A DNA stretch of 64,000 bases from Ruegeria marina. Lineage in GTDB: Bacteria; Pseudomonadota; Alphaproteobacteria; Rhodobacterales; Rhodobacteraceae. Under the pieces are notes generated by a model. The model made no database searches. It saw only the letters and a list, made by a program, of their open reading frames with translations, and had not been told where the DNA came from. Shown one piece after another: positions 37,069-46,699 of this stretch (position 1 is the first letter of the stretch; every line of letters begins with the position of its first letter). Both the position numbers and the translations under genes were made by a program. The stretch is taken from assembly GCF_900101475.1 (NCBI RefSeq), contig NZ_FMZV01000006.1:168634-232633 (forward strand), written 5' to 3'.

Positions 37069-38274
37069 ATGACGGGCAATATCTCACTGGCGCAGGGGCG
37101 CGAGTATCTGGCGATTCCGGGGCCGTCGGTCATTCCCGACGAAGTTCTGCGCGCCATGCACCGGGCCGCGCCCAACATCTATTCCGGAGAGTTGATCGAC
37201 ATGATGCCGGGGCTGACCGCCGACCTGCGGCGCATGGCCCGGACCGAACACGAGGTCGCCATCTACATCGCCAATGGTCACGGCGCGTGGGAGGCGGCGC
37301 TGGCCAACACCATCGCCCCCGGCGAACTGGTGCTGGTGCCGGCCTCGGGCCGGTTTTCGCATGGCTGGTCCGAAATGGCCCGCGGGCTGGGGGCCGAAAC
37401 GCAGATCATCGACTTCGGGAAATCCTCGCCCTGGGACATGGAGCGCATCGCCGAGGCGTTGCGCGCTGACACCGCGCACCGGATCAAGGCGGTGCTGGCG
37501 GTGCATGTGGACACGTCAAGCTCGATCCGAAACGATGTACCGGGGCTGCGCAGGTTGCTGGACGAACTGGGGCATCCGGCGCTTCTGATGGCCGATTGCA
37601 TCGCTTCCTTCGGCTGCGACATGTTCGAGATGGACGCCTGGGGCGTCGATGTTCTGGTCACGGCCTGCCAGAAGGGATTGATGGTGCCGCCCGGCGTCGG
37701 TTTCGTTTGTTTCAACGACCGCGCGGCGGCCAAGCGGGCCACCATGCCGAGGGTTTCGTGGTACTGGGACTGGGTTCCGCGAGGCAATCCGGACGAGTTC
37801 TTCCAGTATTTCGGCGGCACCGCGCCCACCCACCACCTTTATGGCCTGCGCGCGGCCCTCGACCTTATCCATGCCGAAGGCATCGAACATGTCTGGGCGC
37901 GGCACGCCAGACTCGCCCGCGCCATCTGGGCCGCCTGCGAGATCTGGGCCGAAGGCGGCGATCTGGCCTTGAACGTGGCCGATCCGGCATATCGCAGCCA
38001 TGCGGTGACCGCGCTGAGACTCGACAGCGGCAAGGGCACCGCCCTGCGGCAATGGACCGAACAGAGGCTCGGGCTGACGCTGGGGATCGGGCTTGGCATG
38101 GCGGCACCGGGGGATCCGGCGCGGGACAGCTTCTTCCGCCTGGGGCATATGGGGCACCTGAGCGGCCAGATGGTCATGGGGTTGCTGGGCGGCATTCAGG
38201 CGGGGCTGTCCGCTCTGGACGTGCCGTATGGCAAGGGGGCGCTCGATGCGGCGGCGCAGGTCATCGCATCCTGA
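37069..38274 (+). CDS. Class V aminotransferase (Ser/Ala-glyoxylate type)
   Basis: PLP aminotransferase of the serine-glyoxylate/alanine-glyoxylate family, 401 residues. Seen: EYLAIPGPSVIPDEVLRAMH, ANGHGAWEAALANTIAPGE, VHVDTSSSIRNDV, the aspartate region MADCIASFG and the PLP lysine in TACQKGLMVPPGVGFV near residue 200. ATG at 37069 has AAGGG eight bases upstream; ATG at 37063 is too close to it. It shares an apparent operon with the ureohydrolase, so an amino acid or amine released there may be its donor. Confidence 0.88.
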   Translation: MTGNISLAQGREYLAIPGPSVIPDEVLRAMHRAAPNIYSGELIDMMPGLTADLRRMARTEHEVAIYIANGHGAWEAALANTIAPGELVLVPASGRFSHGWSEMARGLGAETQIIDFGKSSPWDMERIAEALRADTAHRIKAVLAVHVDTSSSIRNDVPGLRRLLDELGHPALLMADCIASFGCDMFEMDAWGVDVLVTACQKGLMVPPGVGFVCFNDRAAAKRATMPRVSWYWDWVPRGNPDEFFQYFGGTAPTHHLYGLRAALDLIHAEGIEHVWARHARLARAIWAACEIWAEGGDLALNVADPAYRSHAVTALRLDSGKGTALRQWTEQRLGLTLGIGLGMAAPGDPARDSFFRLGHMGHLSGQMVMGLLGGIQAGLSALDVPYGKGALDAAAQVIAS

Positions 38275-38275
38275 G

Positions 38276-38455
38276 CTATCCGGCTCGCCGCGCAAGCCGG
38301 GTTATCGCGTGGTTCAGCACCAGGGCCAGCATCAGCGAGGCAGACATGCCCCATAGCGCCCAGATCAGAACGAAAACCCAGGTCAGGTTCACGCCCAGCA
38401 TGATCAATGCGGCATTGGTGTAATCGGGCGCCCGCCCGATGCGATGGTCGTCCAT
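38276..38455 (-). CDS. Small two-helix membrane protein
   Basis: 59 residues: MDDHRIGRAPDYTNAALIML, then a hydrophobic stretch VNLTWVFVLIWALWG, a second helix SASLMLALVLNHAI and a basic tail TRLARRAG. It lies 50 bases downstream of the aminotransferase at 38506 on the same strand and touches the stop of the convergent class V aminotransferase. No strong ribosome site. I recognise no family; codon use and the clear helix pattern support it as a real gene. Confidence 0.6.
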   Translation of the reverse strand: MDDHRIGRAPDYTNAALIMLGVNLTWVFVLIWALWGMSASLMLALVLNHAITRLARRAG

Positions 38456-38505
38456 GAAGGACAGACTAGGGGATTCCCGAAAAATGTCAGGTAAAACCTT
38501 GGCGA

Positions 38506-39612
38506 TCAGCCGCGCGCGATCTCCAGCGCGCGGGGCAGGGCGGCGGCAAAGGCGTCCAGTTCGGCAGAAGGGCCGCAGCTGACGCGGATGCAGCGGTTTT
38601 GCGGTTCGGCAAAAGGCATTCGTACAAAAATGCCAAGCGAGACAAGTGAATCCAGAACCGCCTTTGCAAATGTACCGTCACTGCCACAGTCGATGGTCAC
38701 GAAATTTGTGGCCGACGGCAGCGGTGTCAGCCCGTTTTCCCGCGCGATGGCGGATATCCGGCCGCGCGCCGTGGCGATTTCGGATTGCACATGCGCCAGC
38801 CAGTCGCCATCGGCCAGTGCCGCCAGAGCGCCTGCCTGCGCGGCGCGGTTCATGCCGAAATGGTTGCGTACCTTGTTGAAACCGGCAATCAGGTCCGGCG
38901 CTCCGATGGCATAGCCGACGCGTGCGCCCGCCATGCCATAGACTTTGGAGAAGGTCCGCATCCGCACCAGCCGCGGGTCGTCCGCGTCCACCGGCGCGGC
39001 GGTGCCTTCGGGGGCGCATTCCACATAGGCTTCGTCCAGCACCAGCAGCGTGCCGGCCGGCAGCGCCTGCATCGCCGCGACGATATCGGCGCCCCTGTGC
39101 CAGCTGCCCATCGGGTTGTCGGGATTGGCGAGATAGACAAGCTTGGCGTCCACCTCGGCGGCCTTGGCAAACAGGGCCGCCGGATCCTCGTGATCGCCCT
39201 TGTAGGGCACCTTGTGAAGCACGCCGCCAAATCCGGCGACGTGATAGTTGAAGGTCGGATATGCGCCCTCAGAGGTGACCACCGTGTCGCCCGGCCCCAC
39301 CATCAGACGCACCAGATACCCCAGGAGCCCGTCGATTCCTTCGCCCACCATGATGTTATCCGGGCGCACCCCGTGATGCGCGGCCAGCGACGCGCGCAAG
39401 TCATGGTTCTCGGCATCGCCATACATCCAGATCTCGCTGGCCGTCGCCTGCATCGCCGCGATCGCGTGCGGCGAGGGGCCAAAGATGCTTTCGTTCGCGC
39501 CCAGCCGGGCGGCAAAGGGGGCGCCGCGCTGGCGCTCCTGTGTCTCGGGGCCGACAAAGGGCACGGTGGCGGGCAGTGATTGCGCAAGCGGGGTGTAGCG
39601 AGGTCCGGTCAT
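38506..39612 (-). CDS. Class I/II aminotransferase, HisC-like
   Basis: 368 residues. Seen: ARLGANESIFGPSPHAIAAM (HisC-like N-terminus), VGEGIDGLLGYLVRLMVGPG, the NPDNPMGSWH asparagine, VLDEAYVECAP, the PLP lysine in MRTFSKVYGMAGARVGYAIG (about residues 219-238) and CIRVSCGP near the end. Similar to histidinol-phosphate aminotransferases but the N-terminal part differs from the canonical alphaproteobacterial HisC, so another amino-acid substrate is possible. Start at 39612 (MTGPRYTPLAQ). Followed by a small membrane protein gene. Confidence 0.85.
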   Translation of the reverse strand: MTGPRYTPLAQSLPATVPFVGPETQERQRGAPFAARLGANESIFGPSPHAIAAMQATASEIWMYGDAENHDLRASLAAHHGVRPDNIMVGEGIDGLLGYLVRLMVGPGDTVVTSEGAYPTFNYHVAGFGGVLHKVPYKGDHEDPAALFAKAAEVDAKLVYLANPDNPMGSWHRGADIVAAMQALPAGTLLVLDEAYVECAPEGTAAPVDADDPRLVRMRTFSKVYGMAGARVGYAIGAPDLIAGFNKVRNHFGMNRAAQAGALAALADGDWLAHVQSEIATARGRISAIARENGLTPLPSATNFVTIDCGSDGTFAKAVLDSLVSLGIFVRMPFAEPQNRCIRVSCGPSAELDAFAAALPRALEIARG

Positions 39613-39703
39613 GCGCGCCACATAAGCGCAAGCCGGGCCGCCCGGCAAGACTTGCCTTCGGGGGGTCCTGCCCGCACTGTACGGGCACATGTGAGAGGTG
39701 CCC

Positions 39704-40774
39704 ATGCGTTATGTCCTGATCCTGTTGCTCGCCGGTATTTGCTACCTGCTGTTCTGGCCAGTCCCGGTGGCGCCCGTCGCCTATCAACCGCCCGCAAGCC
39801 CGGGTTTCACCGGCGCGTTCGTGGAAAACCGGGTGCTGGACAAGGCAATGATCGTATCGCTGCCGAACGGAGAGATCGGCCCCGAAGACCTGGCAGTCAT
39901 GCCGGATGGCATCGTCTATACCGCTTCGCTTGCCGGAAATCTCTACCGGATTGATGGCGAAACGCCGGTTCTGGTCGACCGCTTGGGCGGGCGTCCGCTG
40001 GGGCTGAAGGCTGGACCGGATGGCGCTCTCTACATTGCCGACAGTTTCCGTGGGATCATGCGCTGGAACGGGCCGGGAAGGCTGGACACCGTCGTGTCCG
40101 AGATCGACGGTGCGCCGGTGATCTATGCCAACCAGCTGGACCTGGGGCGCGACGGGACGATCTATTTCTCGAATTCCACCGACCGGTTCGACCCCGAAAC
40201 CCTGGGCGGGACCAAGCCCACCTCGGTCATGACCGTCTGGGAACAGTCCGACACCGGCTATGTCGCCCGGCACGCGCCCGATGGAACGGTCGAGAAGATC
40301 GCCACCGGATTTGTCTACACCAACGGTGTCGCGCTGTCGCCGGACGAGGATTTCCTGCTGATCAACGAAACCGGGCGTGCACGGGTGCACCGGCTGTGGC
40401 TGACCGGTGCCAAGGCGGGGCAGACCGAGGTGTTCCTCGACAACCTGCCGGGCTATCCCGACAACCTTGAGGCGCAGGGCGACGGCACCTATTGGCTGGC
40501 CTTCGCCAGCCCCAGGGTGCCGGCCGAGGCACTGATGTCCTATCCCTTTCTGCGCAAGGTGGTCTGGCGTCTGGGCCCCAGGGTGCGGCCCGCGCCGATC
40601 CATCGCGGCATGCTGATCCAGTTCGACGGGGCGGGACGCATCCTGCGTACGGTTCAGGACCCTGACGGGCGGCTCGGCATCACCACCGGGGGCAAGCTGG
40701 TGGACGGGCAGCTTTACGTGATGACACTGGACAGCCCGGGCTTTGCCCGCCTGGACGCAAACGATCTTCCGTGA
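39704..40774 (+). CDS. SMP-30/strictosidine-synthase-like membrane-anchored protein
   Basis: 356 residues: an N-terminal hydrophobic anchor (MRYVLILLLAGICYLLFWP), then a six-bladed propeller with PEDLAVMPDGIVYTASLAG, GLKAGPDGALYIADSFRGI, ANQLDLGRDGTIYFSNST, NGVALSPDEDFLLINETGR and GYPDNLEAQGDGTYWLAFAS. Members are lactonases or arylesterases; the animal homologue APMAP is also anchored. ATG at 39704 follows GAGAGG. Substrate unknown. Confidence 0.87.
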   Translation: MRYVLILLLAGICYLLFWPVPVAPVAYQPPASPGFTGAFVENRVLDKAMIVSLPNGEIGPEDLAVMPDGIVYTASLAGNLYRIDGETPVLVDRLGGRPLGLKAGPDGALYIADSFRGIMRWNGPGRLDTVVSEIDGAPVIYANQLDLGRDGTIYFSNSTDRFDPETLGGTKPTSVMTVWEQSDTGYVARHAPDGTVEKIATGFVYTNGVALSPDEDFLLINETGRARVHRLWLTGAKAGQTEVFLDNLPGYPDNLEAQGDGTYWLAFASPRVPAEALMSYPFLRKVVWRLGPRVRPAPIHRGMLIQFDGAGRILRTVQDPDGRLGITTGGKLVDGQLYVMTLDSPGFARLDANDLP

Positions 40775-40847
40775 TCTGCCCCCACGTCCGGCTGGCAAGT
40801 CGTGCCGTAACCGGGCAGTCTGCCCGCAAACAGGACTGGAGGCCCCG

Positions 40848-41630
40848 ATGGCGCGTGTTTCGGTGGAATACAAGGACCATATCGCATTTGTCACGCTGAC
40901 GCGTGGCGACAAGATGAACGCGCTCGACGAGGCGATGTTCAAGGCGATCATCACGGCCGGGCAGGAGGTCGCGGCCTCGGACGCGCGCGCCGTGGTGCTG
41001 TCGGGCGAGGGCAAGAGTTTCTGCGCCGGTCTCGACGTGTCGAACTTTGCCGCCTTCGCGGGCAAGGACCCGGCCGAGATGCTGGTGCCGCGCAGCCATG
41101 CGGATGCCAACGATTTCCAGGAGGTCGCATTGGTCTGGCGCCGGGTGCCGGTGCCGGTGATCGTGGCGCTGCACGGGGTCGTCTATGGCGGCGGGTTGCA
41201 GATCGCGCTGGGCGCCGACATCCGTATTGCGGCACCGGATACAAAACTGTCCGTGCTGGAAATGAAATGGGGTCTGATCCCCGATATGGGCGGCATGGTT
41301 CTGTTGCCGCAGTTGGTGCGGTCAGACGTGCTGCGCCTGCTGACCTATACCGCGCGGCCCATCGGGGCCGCCAAGGCCGCCGAATGGGGGCTTGTGACCG
41401 AACTGGCCGATGACCCGCTGGCCGAGGCGACCGCGCTTGCACACGAGATCGCGGGCAAGAGCCCCTCGGCGATCCGTTCGGCCAAGCGCCTGATCGAACT
41501 GGCGGAATCCGAATACCGGAGCGATGTTCTGTTGGCGGAATCCCGTGAGCAGGCGCAATTGATCGGCAAACCGGACCAGATGGAGGTGATTGCCGCCCAG
41601 ATGCAGGGGCGCAAGCCGGTCTTCAAATAG
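40848..41630 (+). CDS. Crotonase family enoyl-CoA hydratase-like protein
   Basis: 260 residues: VSVEYKDHIAFVTLTRGDKM, the first oxyanion strand ARAVVLSGEGKSFCAGLDVS, the second oxyanion loop LHGVVYGGGLQIALGADIRI, and EMKWGLIPDMGGMVLLP. It keeps the fold and oxyanion holes; the aspartate in IPDMGG replaces the usual second glutamate region, so it may be an isomerase-type or atypical member. Start at 40848 follows CTGGAGG. The 3' end is 10 bases from the convergent cyclase/hydrolase stop. Confidence 0.88.
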   Translation: MARVSVEYKDHIAFVTLTRGDKMNALDEAMFKAIITAGQEVAASDARAVVLSGEGKSFCAGLDVSNFAAFAGKDPAEMLVPRSHADANDFQEVALVWRRVPVPVIVALHGVVYGGGLQIALGADIRIAAPDTKLSVLEMKWGLIPDMGGMVLLPQLVRSDVLRLLTYTARPIGAAKAAEWGLVTELADDPLAEATALAHEIAGKSPSAIRSAKRLIELAESEYRSDVLLAESREQAQLIGKPDQMEVIAAQMQGRKPVFK

Positions 41631-41640
41631 GCATTCGGCC

Positions 41641-43038
41641 TCAGGTTCCGCCGAATTCCGCGAGGAATGCCGAGAATTCCGACAGGAACATGTCCAGCGC
41701 CGGTGATCCATCGACGAGGGCATGGTTGTTTCCGGGCAGGGTGACGAAACGCGCGCCGGGAATCATCGCCGCCATCCGGCGTCCCTCGGTCACGGGCACG
41801 CGGCGGTCGCCTTCGGAATGCAGCACAAGCGTCGGCGCCTTGATCCGGGGCGCATGCTCCGAGACATCAATGGAAGCATTCATCGTGTTGATCCGCGCCG
41901 CCACCTCGGGCGAACAGGACACGCGCTGCAACTCGTCAAAGCTCGATTTCTGCGCCTCGGTGGCATCGGGCATCATGCTTTCGGTGAAAAGGTGGCGATA
42001 GGCCGGGTTGGGCGATCCCCAGCCTTCGCGGATGAGGACATTGGTCGCCTCGGACAGGGCCGACTGTTCGGGGGAGTCGCGCCTGAGCGCACCGCGCAGG
42101 TAGCCCGCGACAAGGATCAGCCCCGAAACCTTCTCTGGGCTTTCAGCGGCATAGCGGACGGAAAACGCACAACCCTGGGAGATGCCGAAGAGCAGGAAAC
42201 GGCCCAGTCCAGCGGCCTCGACGATTCTGCCCATGTCCGAGATCATCGCGTCGTGCGAAATCTCGGCTGGTTCCCGGTCGGAGAGTCCATTGCCGCGCTG
42301 GTCGAACCGGACGAGGTCGCACCGCTGCGACATCCGTTCCAGGAACGGCCCCCAGACGGGGCTGCGCCATTCGTAATCCAGATGGTTCAGCCAGTTTGGC
42401 GCCTTCAGCACGCTGGGCCCCTTGCCGACCCGCGCCCAGGCCAGTTGAGTGCCGTCTTTGGCCAGACAGAATGAGACATGCTGGACATGGGGCGCGGCTG
42501 TGTCTGACCCGCGCTCCCGGCTGGCATCGGGAACCCATTGCCAGACGCGGATCGGACGGGTGATGTTCTTGACCTTCTGCAATCCGAGATCGGTGAAAGG
42601 TTCCGATATCCGGTCCTGGGTCATCTGGTGCACGATGTCCGAGACACAAACGCCGCCGGGTTTGGAAATCGCCTCCAGCCTTGCCGCGACATTCACCCCG
42701 TCGCCGAAAATATCCCCGTCTTCCAACAGGATATCGCCGATATTGATGCCGATCCGGTACTGGATGCGCTCCTTGCGCGGGGTGCCTGCCTCGCGCTGTT
42801 GCATGGCCTGCTGGATTTCCAGCGCGCAGCGCACGGCGGCCTGAGCGGTGTCGAAACGCGTCAGCATCCCGTCGCCCGTCGTCTTGACGATCTGCCCGCC
42901 CGCCTGCGCGATGGCGGGGTCGATCAACTCGCGCCGATAGAGTTTCTGGCGGGCCAGCACATCGGTTTCGTTCCGCTCCATCAGGCGGCTGTAGCCTGCC
43001 ATGTCGGCGGCCAGAATGGCGCAGAGCCGACGCTCCAT
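41641..43038 (-). CDS. Class III adenylate cyclase fused to alpha/beta hydrolase
   Basis: 465 residues in two domains. Residues 1-165: a class III nucleotide cyclase with metal aspartates in ILAADMAGYSRLM (Asp12) and VKTTGDGMLTRF (Asp56), and GINIGDILLEDGDIFGDGVN then AARLEA. Residues 195-465: an alpha/beta hydrolase with VRFDQRGNGLSD, nucleophile motif GISQGCAFSV, an aspartate near VLHSEGDRRVP and histidine in PGNNHALVD. Start at 43038 has GGAGG nine bases upstream. Possibly a signalling enzyme sensing or cleaving a ligand; function unknown. Confidence 0.88.
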   Translation of the reverse strand: MERRLCAILAADMAGYSRLMERNETDVLARQKLYRRELIDPAIAQAGGQIVKTTGDGMLTRFDTAQAAVRCALEIQQAMQQREAGTPRKERIQYRIGINIGDILLEDGDIFGDGVNVAARLEAISKPGGVCVSDIVHQMTQDRISEPFTDLGLQKVKNITRPIRVWQWVPDASRERGSDTAAPHVQHVSFCLAKDGTQLAWARVGKGPSVLKAPNWLNHLDYEWRSPVWGPFLERMSQRCDLVRFDQRGNGLSDREPAEISHDAMISDMGRIVEAAGLGRFLLFGISQGCAFSVRYAAESPEKVSGLILVAGYLRGALRRDSPEQSALSEATNVLIREGWGSPNPAYRHLFTESMMPDATEAQKSSFDELQRVSCSPEVAARINTMNASIDVSEHAPRIKAPTLVLHSEGDRRVPVTEGRRMAAMIPGARFVTLPGNNHALVDGSPALDMFLSEFSAFLAEFGGT

Positions 43039-43111
43039 GACCCGATCCTCCATTTTCTTCGCGCTGTCCGTCCCTGTGATCATACATGGAAAACAGGCAA
43101 ACTGCGCGGCG

Positions 43112-43444
43112 CTATTTGAGGAAGGCGCGCCGTGCGTCCCGGGCCATGTTGTAGCGCATTTCAAGCTCAGCGATGCGCGCCATGGCCATCTTGCGGTCCG
43201 CCGTATCGGTCACGGTGGCGTAAGCGGCGCGCGCCTCGTCGAGTTGTTTTTTCAGGGAAAATTCTTCTGGCAATACGCCTGCCTGCGCCATGATCCGGAA
43301 CCCGGCGGCAATGGCCGGATCGGTCAGCGCCTCGTGCGAGCGGTCGGGCAGGGGTTTGCCCTCACCTTCCAGACCCGAGAGCCTGCCCTCGGCGCGGGCC
43401 TTGAGGATCTGTCGTTCGATCAGGGTGCGCAGGCTGTTCAGCAT
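43112..43444 (-). CDS. DUF1992 (DnaJ homologue C28-like domain) protein
   Basis: 110 residues: LIERQILKARAEGRLSGLEG with GKPLPDRS (the DUF1992 core, residues 8-37), then GFRIMAQAGVLPEEFSLKKQ and a coiled C-terminal helix ELEMRYNMARDARRAFLK. This matches the YhdN/DNAJC28 family of unknown function. Downstream of valS on the same strand, with the valS terminator between them, and upstream of the cyclase/hydrolase gene by 73 bases. Confidence 0.92.
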   Translation of the reverse strand: MLNSLRTLIERQILKARAEGRLSGLEGEGKPLPDRSHEALTDPAIAAGFRIMAQAGVLPEEFSLKKQLDEARAAYATVTDTADRKMAMARIAELEMRYNMARDARRAFLK

Positions 43445-43463
43445 GTGGGCAGCCTAGCAAAAA

Positions 43464-43491
43464 CCCCCACCGGTTGCGATACCGATGGGGG
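43464..43491 (-). terminator. Intrinsic terminator of valS
   Basis: On the minus strand CCCCCATCGG and CCGGTGGGGG form a 10-base stem (one mismatch or wobble) around an 8-base loop, followed by TTTTTG. It lies 35 bases after the valS stop. A truncated relative of the window's repeat, GAGTATTTGG, is at 43501. Confidence 0.85.
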
Positions 43492-43525
43492 CGATTTCAT
43501 GAGTATTTGGAGCGAAGTGAGGGGG

Positions 43526-46500
43526 CTACCCGAGTTCCGCAAGACGCGCCAGCGCCTCGTCGATCCGGGCCTCTTCCTCTTCGCGGGCGGCGAGGTTTTC
43601 GCGCGCCTCTTCAACCACTTCCTCGGGCGCGGACTCCACGAATTTGGGGTTATGGAGGCGCCCCCGCAGGCCGCCCAGCTCTTTGGCGAGCTTGGCTTTG
43701 GCCTTTTCCAGCCGGTCCTTCTCGGCGCTGATGTCGATGATCTCGGCCAGCGGCAGGCCAAAGGCCGCGCCGGGGGCCGCGATCGAGATGCAGCCTTTGG
43801 GCATCGCATCCGCCTTGGTCAGGCTGTCGATCCGCGCCAGACGCTTGATCAGCGCCTCGTTCCGGTCCCAGGCCGCCTGTCCGTGATCGTCGATTTCCGT
43901 AACGATCATAGGGACATAGAGGCCAGCGGGCACGCGCATCTGGGCGCGCGCGGAACGCGTGTTCTCGATCACCGAGATCACCCAGTTCATCTCGCGATCC
44001 GCGTCCGGATCGACCAGATCGGCGGCCTTGTAGGCGGGCCAATCGGCATGCACCAGCATCTTGGGCCGCTCGGCGGTCAGGCCCCAGAGCTCCTCGGTGA
44101 TGAAGGGCATGAAGGGATGCAGCATGATCATGCACTGGTCCATCACCCAGGCCATCGTGGCGCGGGTTTCGGCCTGCGCGGCGGTGTCTTCGCCCTGCAA
44201 GAGTGGCTTCGACAGCTCCACGTACCAGTCGCAGACCTTGCCCCAGACAAAGGCGTACAAAGCGTTCGCGGCGTCGTTGAAGCGGTAGTTGTCGAGCGCC
44301 GCGTCCACCTCCTCGCGCACGCGGGCGGTTTCGCCGATGATCCAGCGGTTCACCGCGAATTGACCGTTTTGTACGTCTTCCAGGCTGGTGATTGACCGTT
44401 TTGTACCGTCATAAACGCCGTTCATCTCGGCAAAACGGACCGCGTTCCACAGCTTGGTGGTGAAGTTGCGATAGCCGGTGATCCGCTCCTTCGAGAGTTT
44501 CAGCACCCCGCCAATGGCCGCCATGGACGCATTGGTAAAGCGCAGCGCATCGGCGCCAAACTCGTCGACAATCTCCAGTGGGTCGATGACGTTGCCGGTG
44601 GTCTTGGACATCTTCTTGCCCTTCTCGTCGCGGACGAGCTGGTGCAGATAGACGGTGTGGAACGGCACCTCGTTCACGACCGCAAGCTGCATCATCATCA
44701 TCCGGGCGACCCAGAAGAACAGGATGTCGAACCCGGTGATCAGGACCGAGGTCGGGAAGTAGCGGCGCATCTCGTCGGTGTCCTCGGGCCAGCCCAGCGT
44801 GCCGATGGGCCAGAGGCCGGAGGAAAACCAGGTGTCGAGCACGTCGGGGTCGCGCCAGACCGGGTAGACCAGTTTCGTGGGGTCCTGTGACACCTCGTAC
44901 TCGGCCAGCCCGGCGGCAAGGGCATGCACGGCGGCGGCGCGATCCTCGACCTCGATCACGCGGGCATGGTTCAGCGGTGTGGGCAGGGGGGCTTCGGCAT
45001 CGGCCACCTTGCGCATGACCGCCTCCAGGTCGGGTGCGCAGAAGTGACGCTCGTCGCCCAGCAGCAGTTTCTGTTCCGACAGCAGGCGGCCCATCTCGAC
45101 GAGATCAAGTGCGCCGTCGTTCTCATCGTCGGTAAAACCTTCGCGGGACAGGTCGAACCCGTACCAGACCGGAATCTGGTGCCCCCACCAAAGCTGGCGC
45201 GAGATGCACCAGGGTTCGATGTTTTCCAGCCAGTGGTAATAGGTCTTCTCGCCGCTCTCGGGGATGATCCTGACGGTGCCGTCGCGCACCGCGTCCAGCG
45301 CGGGGCCGACGACCTTTTCGGCGTCCACGAACCACTGGTCGGTCAGCATCGGCTCGATGACGACCTTGGAGCGGTCACCGAAGGGCTGCATGATCGGTTT
45401 GGCCTCGACCAGCGGCACGATGGCGTCTGCCCCTTCGGCGCCGGGTTTCAGCGTGGCGGTGCCCAGGCGCGGGTCGGAGGCCACGGTCGTCACGGCGAGG
45501 CCTTCGGCGGTGATTTCTTCCACCACTTTCGCCCGCGCCTCGAACCGGTCGAGACCACGCAGGTGGTCGGGGACCAGGTTGATCACGTCGATCTCGTTCT
45601 CGGTGAACGCACGCCCGCGGGCATAGGCTTGCGCCTTGGCGGCCTCTTCGGCATAGGGCGCGCCATCGGCCCGCATCACGCCGCGCGTGTCCATCAGCCG
45701 GTAGAGCGGGATATCCCCGCGCTTGGCCACCGCATAGTCGTTGAAATCATGCGCGCCGGTGATCTTGACCGCGCCCGAGCCGAAGGTGGGGTCGGGGTAG
45801 TCGTCGGTGATGATCGGGATCTGGCGGCGGTGCTCTTTAGGCCCCACCGGGATTTCGCAGAGCTGGCCCACGATCGGGGCATAACGCTCGTCCGAGGGGT
45901 GCACCGCCACCGCGCCATCGCCCAGCATGGTTTCGGGCCTTGTGGTGGCGATGGAGATGTAGTCGCGCTCTTCCTCGAGCACGATGTTCCCGTCTTCGTC
46001 CTTTTCCACATAGGTATAGGTCGCGCCGCCCGCGAGCGGGTATTTGAAGTGCCACATATGGCCCGCCACCTCGATATTCTCGACCTCGAGATCGGAAATG
46101 GCGGTCTCGAAATGCGGGTCCCAGTTGACCAGACGCTTGCCGCGATAGATCAGGCCCTTGTCGTACATGTCGACAAAGACCTTGATCACCGCGTCGTGAA
46201 AATTCGGCGAATTTTCATGGCCGGTGCGTGGGTCGCCGGCGGCGCCTGCCATGGTAAAGGCGTTGCGTGACCAGTCGCAGGAGGCGCCGAGGCGCTGCAA
46301 CTGCTCGACGATGGTGCCACCGTACTGGCCTTTCCACTCCCAGACCTTCTTGAGGAATTCTTCGCGGCCCAGTTCGCGGCGCGAGGGCTGGCCTGTGGCG
46401 GCCAGCATCTTTTCCACCTGCATCTGGGTGGCAATGCCTGCGTGGTCCTGTCCCGGTTGCCAGAGCGTGTCGAAGCCGCGCATCCGGTGCCAGCGAGTCA

Positions 46501-46693
46501 GGATGTCCTGCAGCGTGTTGTTGAAGGCATGGCCCACATGCAGCGCGCCGGTCACGTTGGGCGGCGGGATCATGATGGTGAAGCTTTCGTCGCGCGAGCG
46601 GTTTGCGCCCGCCCTGAAGGCGCCGGCCTCTTCCCAGGCCTTGTAGATGCGGGCCTCGGCCTCGGCCGCGTCAAACGTCTTTTCCATCGCCAT
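43526..46693 (-). CDS. valS: Valyl-tRNA synthetase
   Basis: Charges tRNA-Val. 1055 residues, class I. Seen: the HIGH-equivalent [15 protein letters not shown] (about residues 44-58), [16 protein letters not shown] in the editing domain, [12 protein letters not shown] for the KMSKS loop, an anticodon-binding domain, and a C-terminal coiled-coil tail. Starts ATG 46693 or 46687. A 16-base exact repeat (44359-44374 and 44391-44406) encodes part of a spacer between [12 protein letters not shown] and the anticodon domain, read in two different frames. Ribosome site is inside a hairpin (46700-46724). Confidence 0.97.
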   Translation of the reverse strand: MAMEKTFDAAEAEARIYKAWEEAGAFRAGANRSRDESFTIMIPPPNVTGALHVGHAFNNTLQDILTRWHRMRGFDTLWQPGQDHAGIATQMQVEKMLAATGQPSRRELGREEFLKKVWEWKGQYGGTIVEQLQRLGASCDWSRNAFTMAGAAGDPRTGHENSPNFHDAVIKVFVDMYDKGLIYRGKRLVNWDPHFETAISDLEVENIEVAGHMWHFKYPLAGGATYTYVEKDEDGNIVLEEERDYISIATTRPETMLGDGAVAVHPSDERYAPIVGQLCEIPVGPKEHRRQIPIITDDYPDPTFGSGAVKITGAHDFNDYAVAKRGDIPLYRLMDTRGVMRADGAPYAEEAAKAQAYARGRAFTENEIDVINLVPDHLRGLDRFEARAKVVEEITAEGLAVTTVASDPRLGTATLKPGAEGADAIVPLVEAKPIMQPFGDRSKVVIEPMLTDQWFVDAEKVVGPALDAVRDGTVRIIPESGEKTYYHWLENIEPWCISRQLWWGHQIPVWYGFDLSREGFTDDENDGALDLVEMGRLLSEQKLLLGDERHFCAPDLEAVMRKVADAEAPLPTPLNHARVIEVEDRAAAVHALAAGLAEYEVSQDPTKLVYPVWRDPDVLDTWFSSGLWPIGTLGWPEDTDEMRRYFPTSVLITGFDILFFWVARMMMMQLAVVNEVPFHTVYLHQLVRDEKGKKMSKTTGNVIDPLEIVDEFGADALRFTNASMAAIGGVLKLSKERITGYRNFTTKLWNAVRFAEMNGVYDGTKRSITSLEDVQNGQFAVNRWIIGETARVREEVDAALDNYRFNDAANALYAFVWGKVCDWYVELSKPLLQGEDTAAQAETRATMAWVMDQCMIMLHPFMPFITEELWGLTAERPKMLVHADWPAYKAADLVDPDADREMNWVISVIENTRSARAQMRVPAGLYVPMIVTEIDDHGQAAWDRNEALIKRLARIDSLTKADAMPKGCISIAAPGAAFGLPLAEIIDISAEKDRLEKAKAKLAKELGGLRGRLHNPKFVESAPEEVVEEARENLAAREEEEARIDEALARLAELG
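44359..44406. repeat. 16-base tandem-like direct repeat inside valS
   Basis: ATTGACCGTTTTGTAC occurs at 44359-44374 and 44391-44406, a 32-base period. Because 32 is not a multiple of three, the two copies encode different residues (VQNGQ and GTKRSI on the valS strand). The frame stays open. It marks an insertion/variable spacer of the synthetase. Confidence 0.75.
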
Positions 46694-46699
46694 CGTGGT

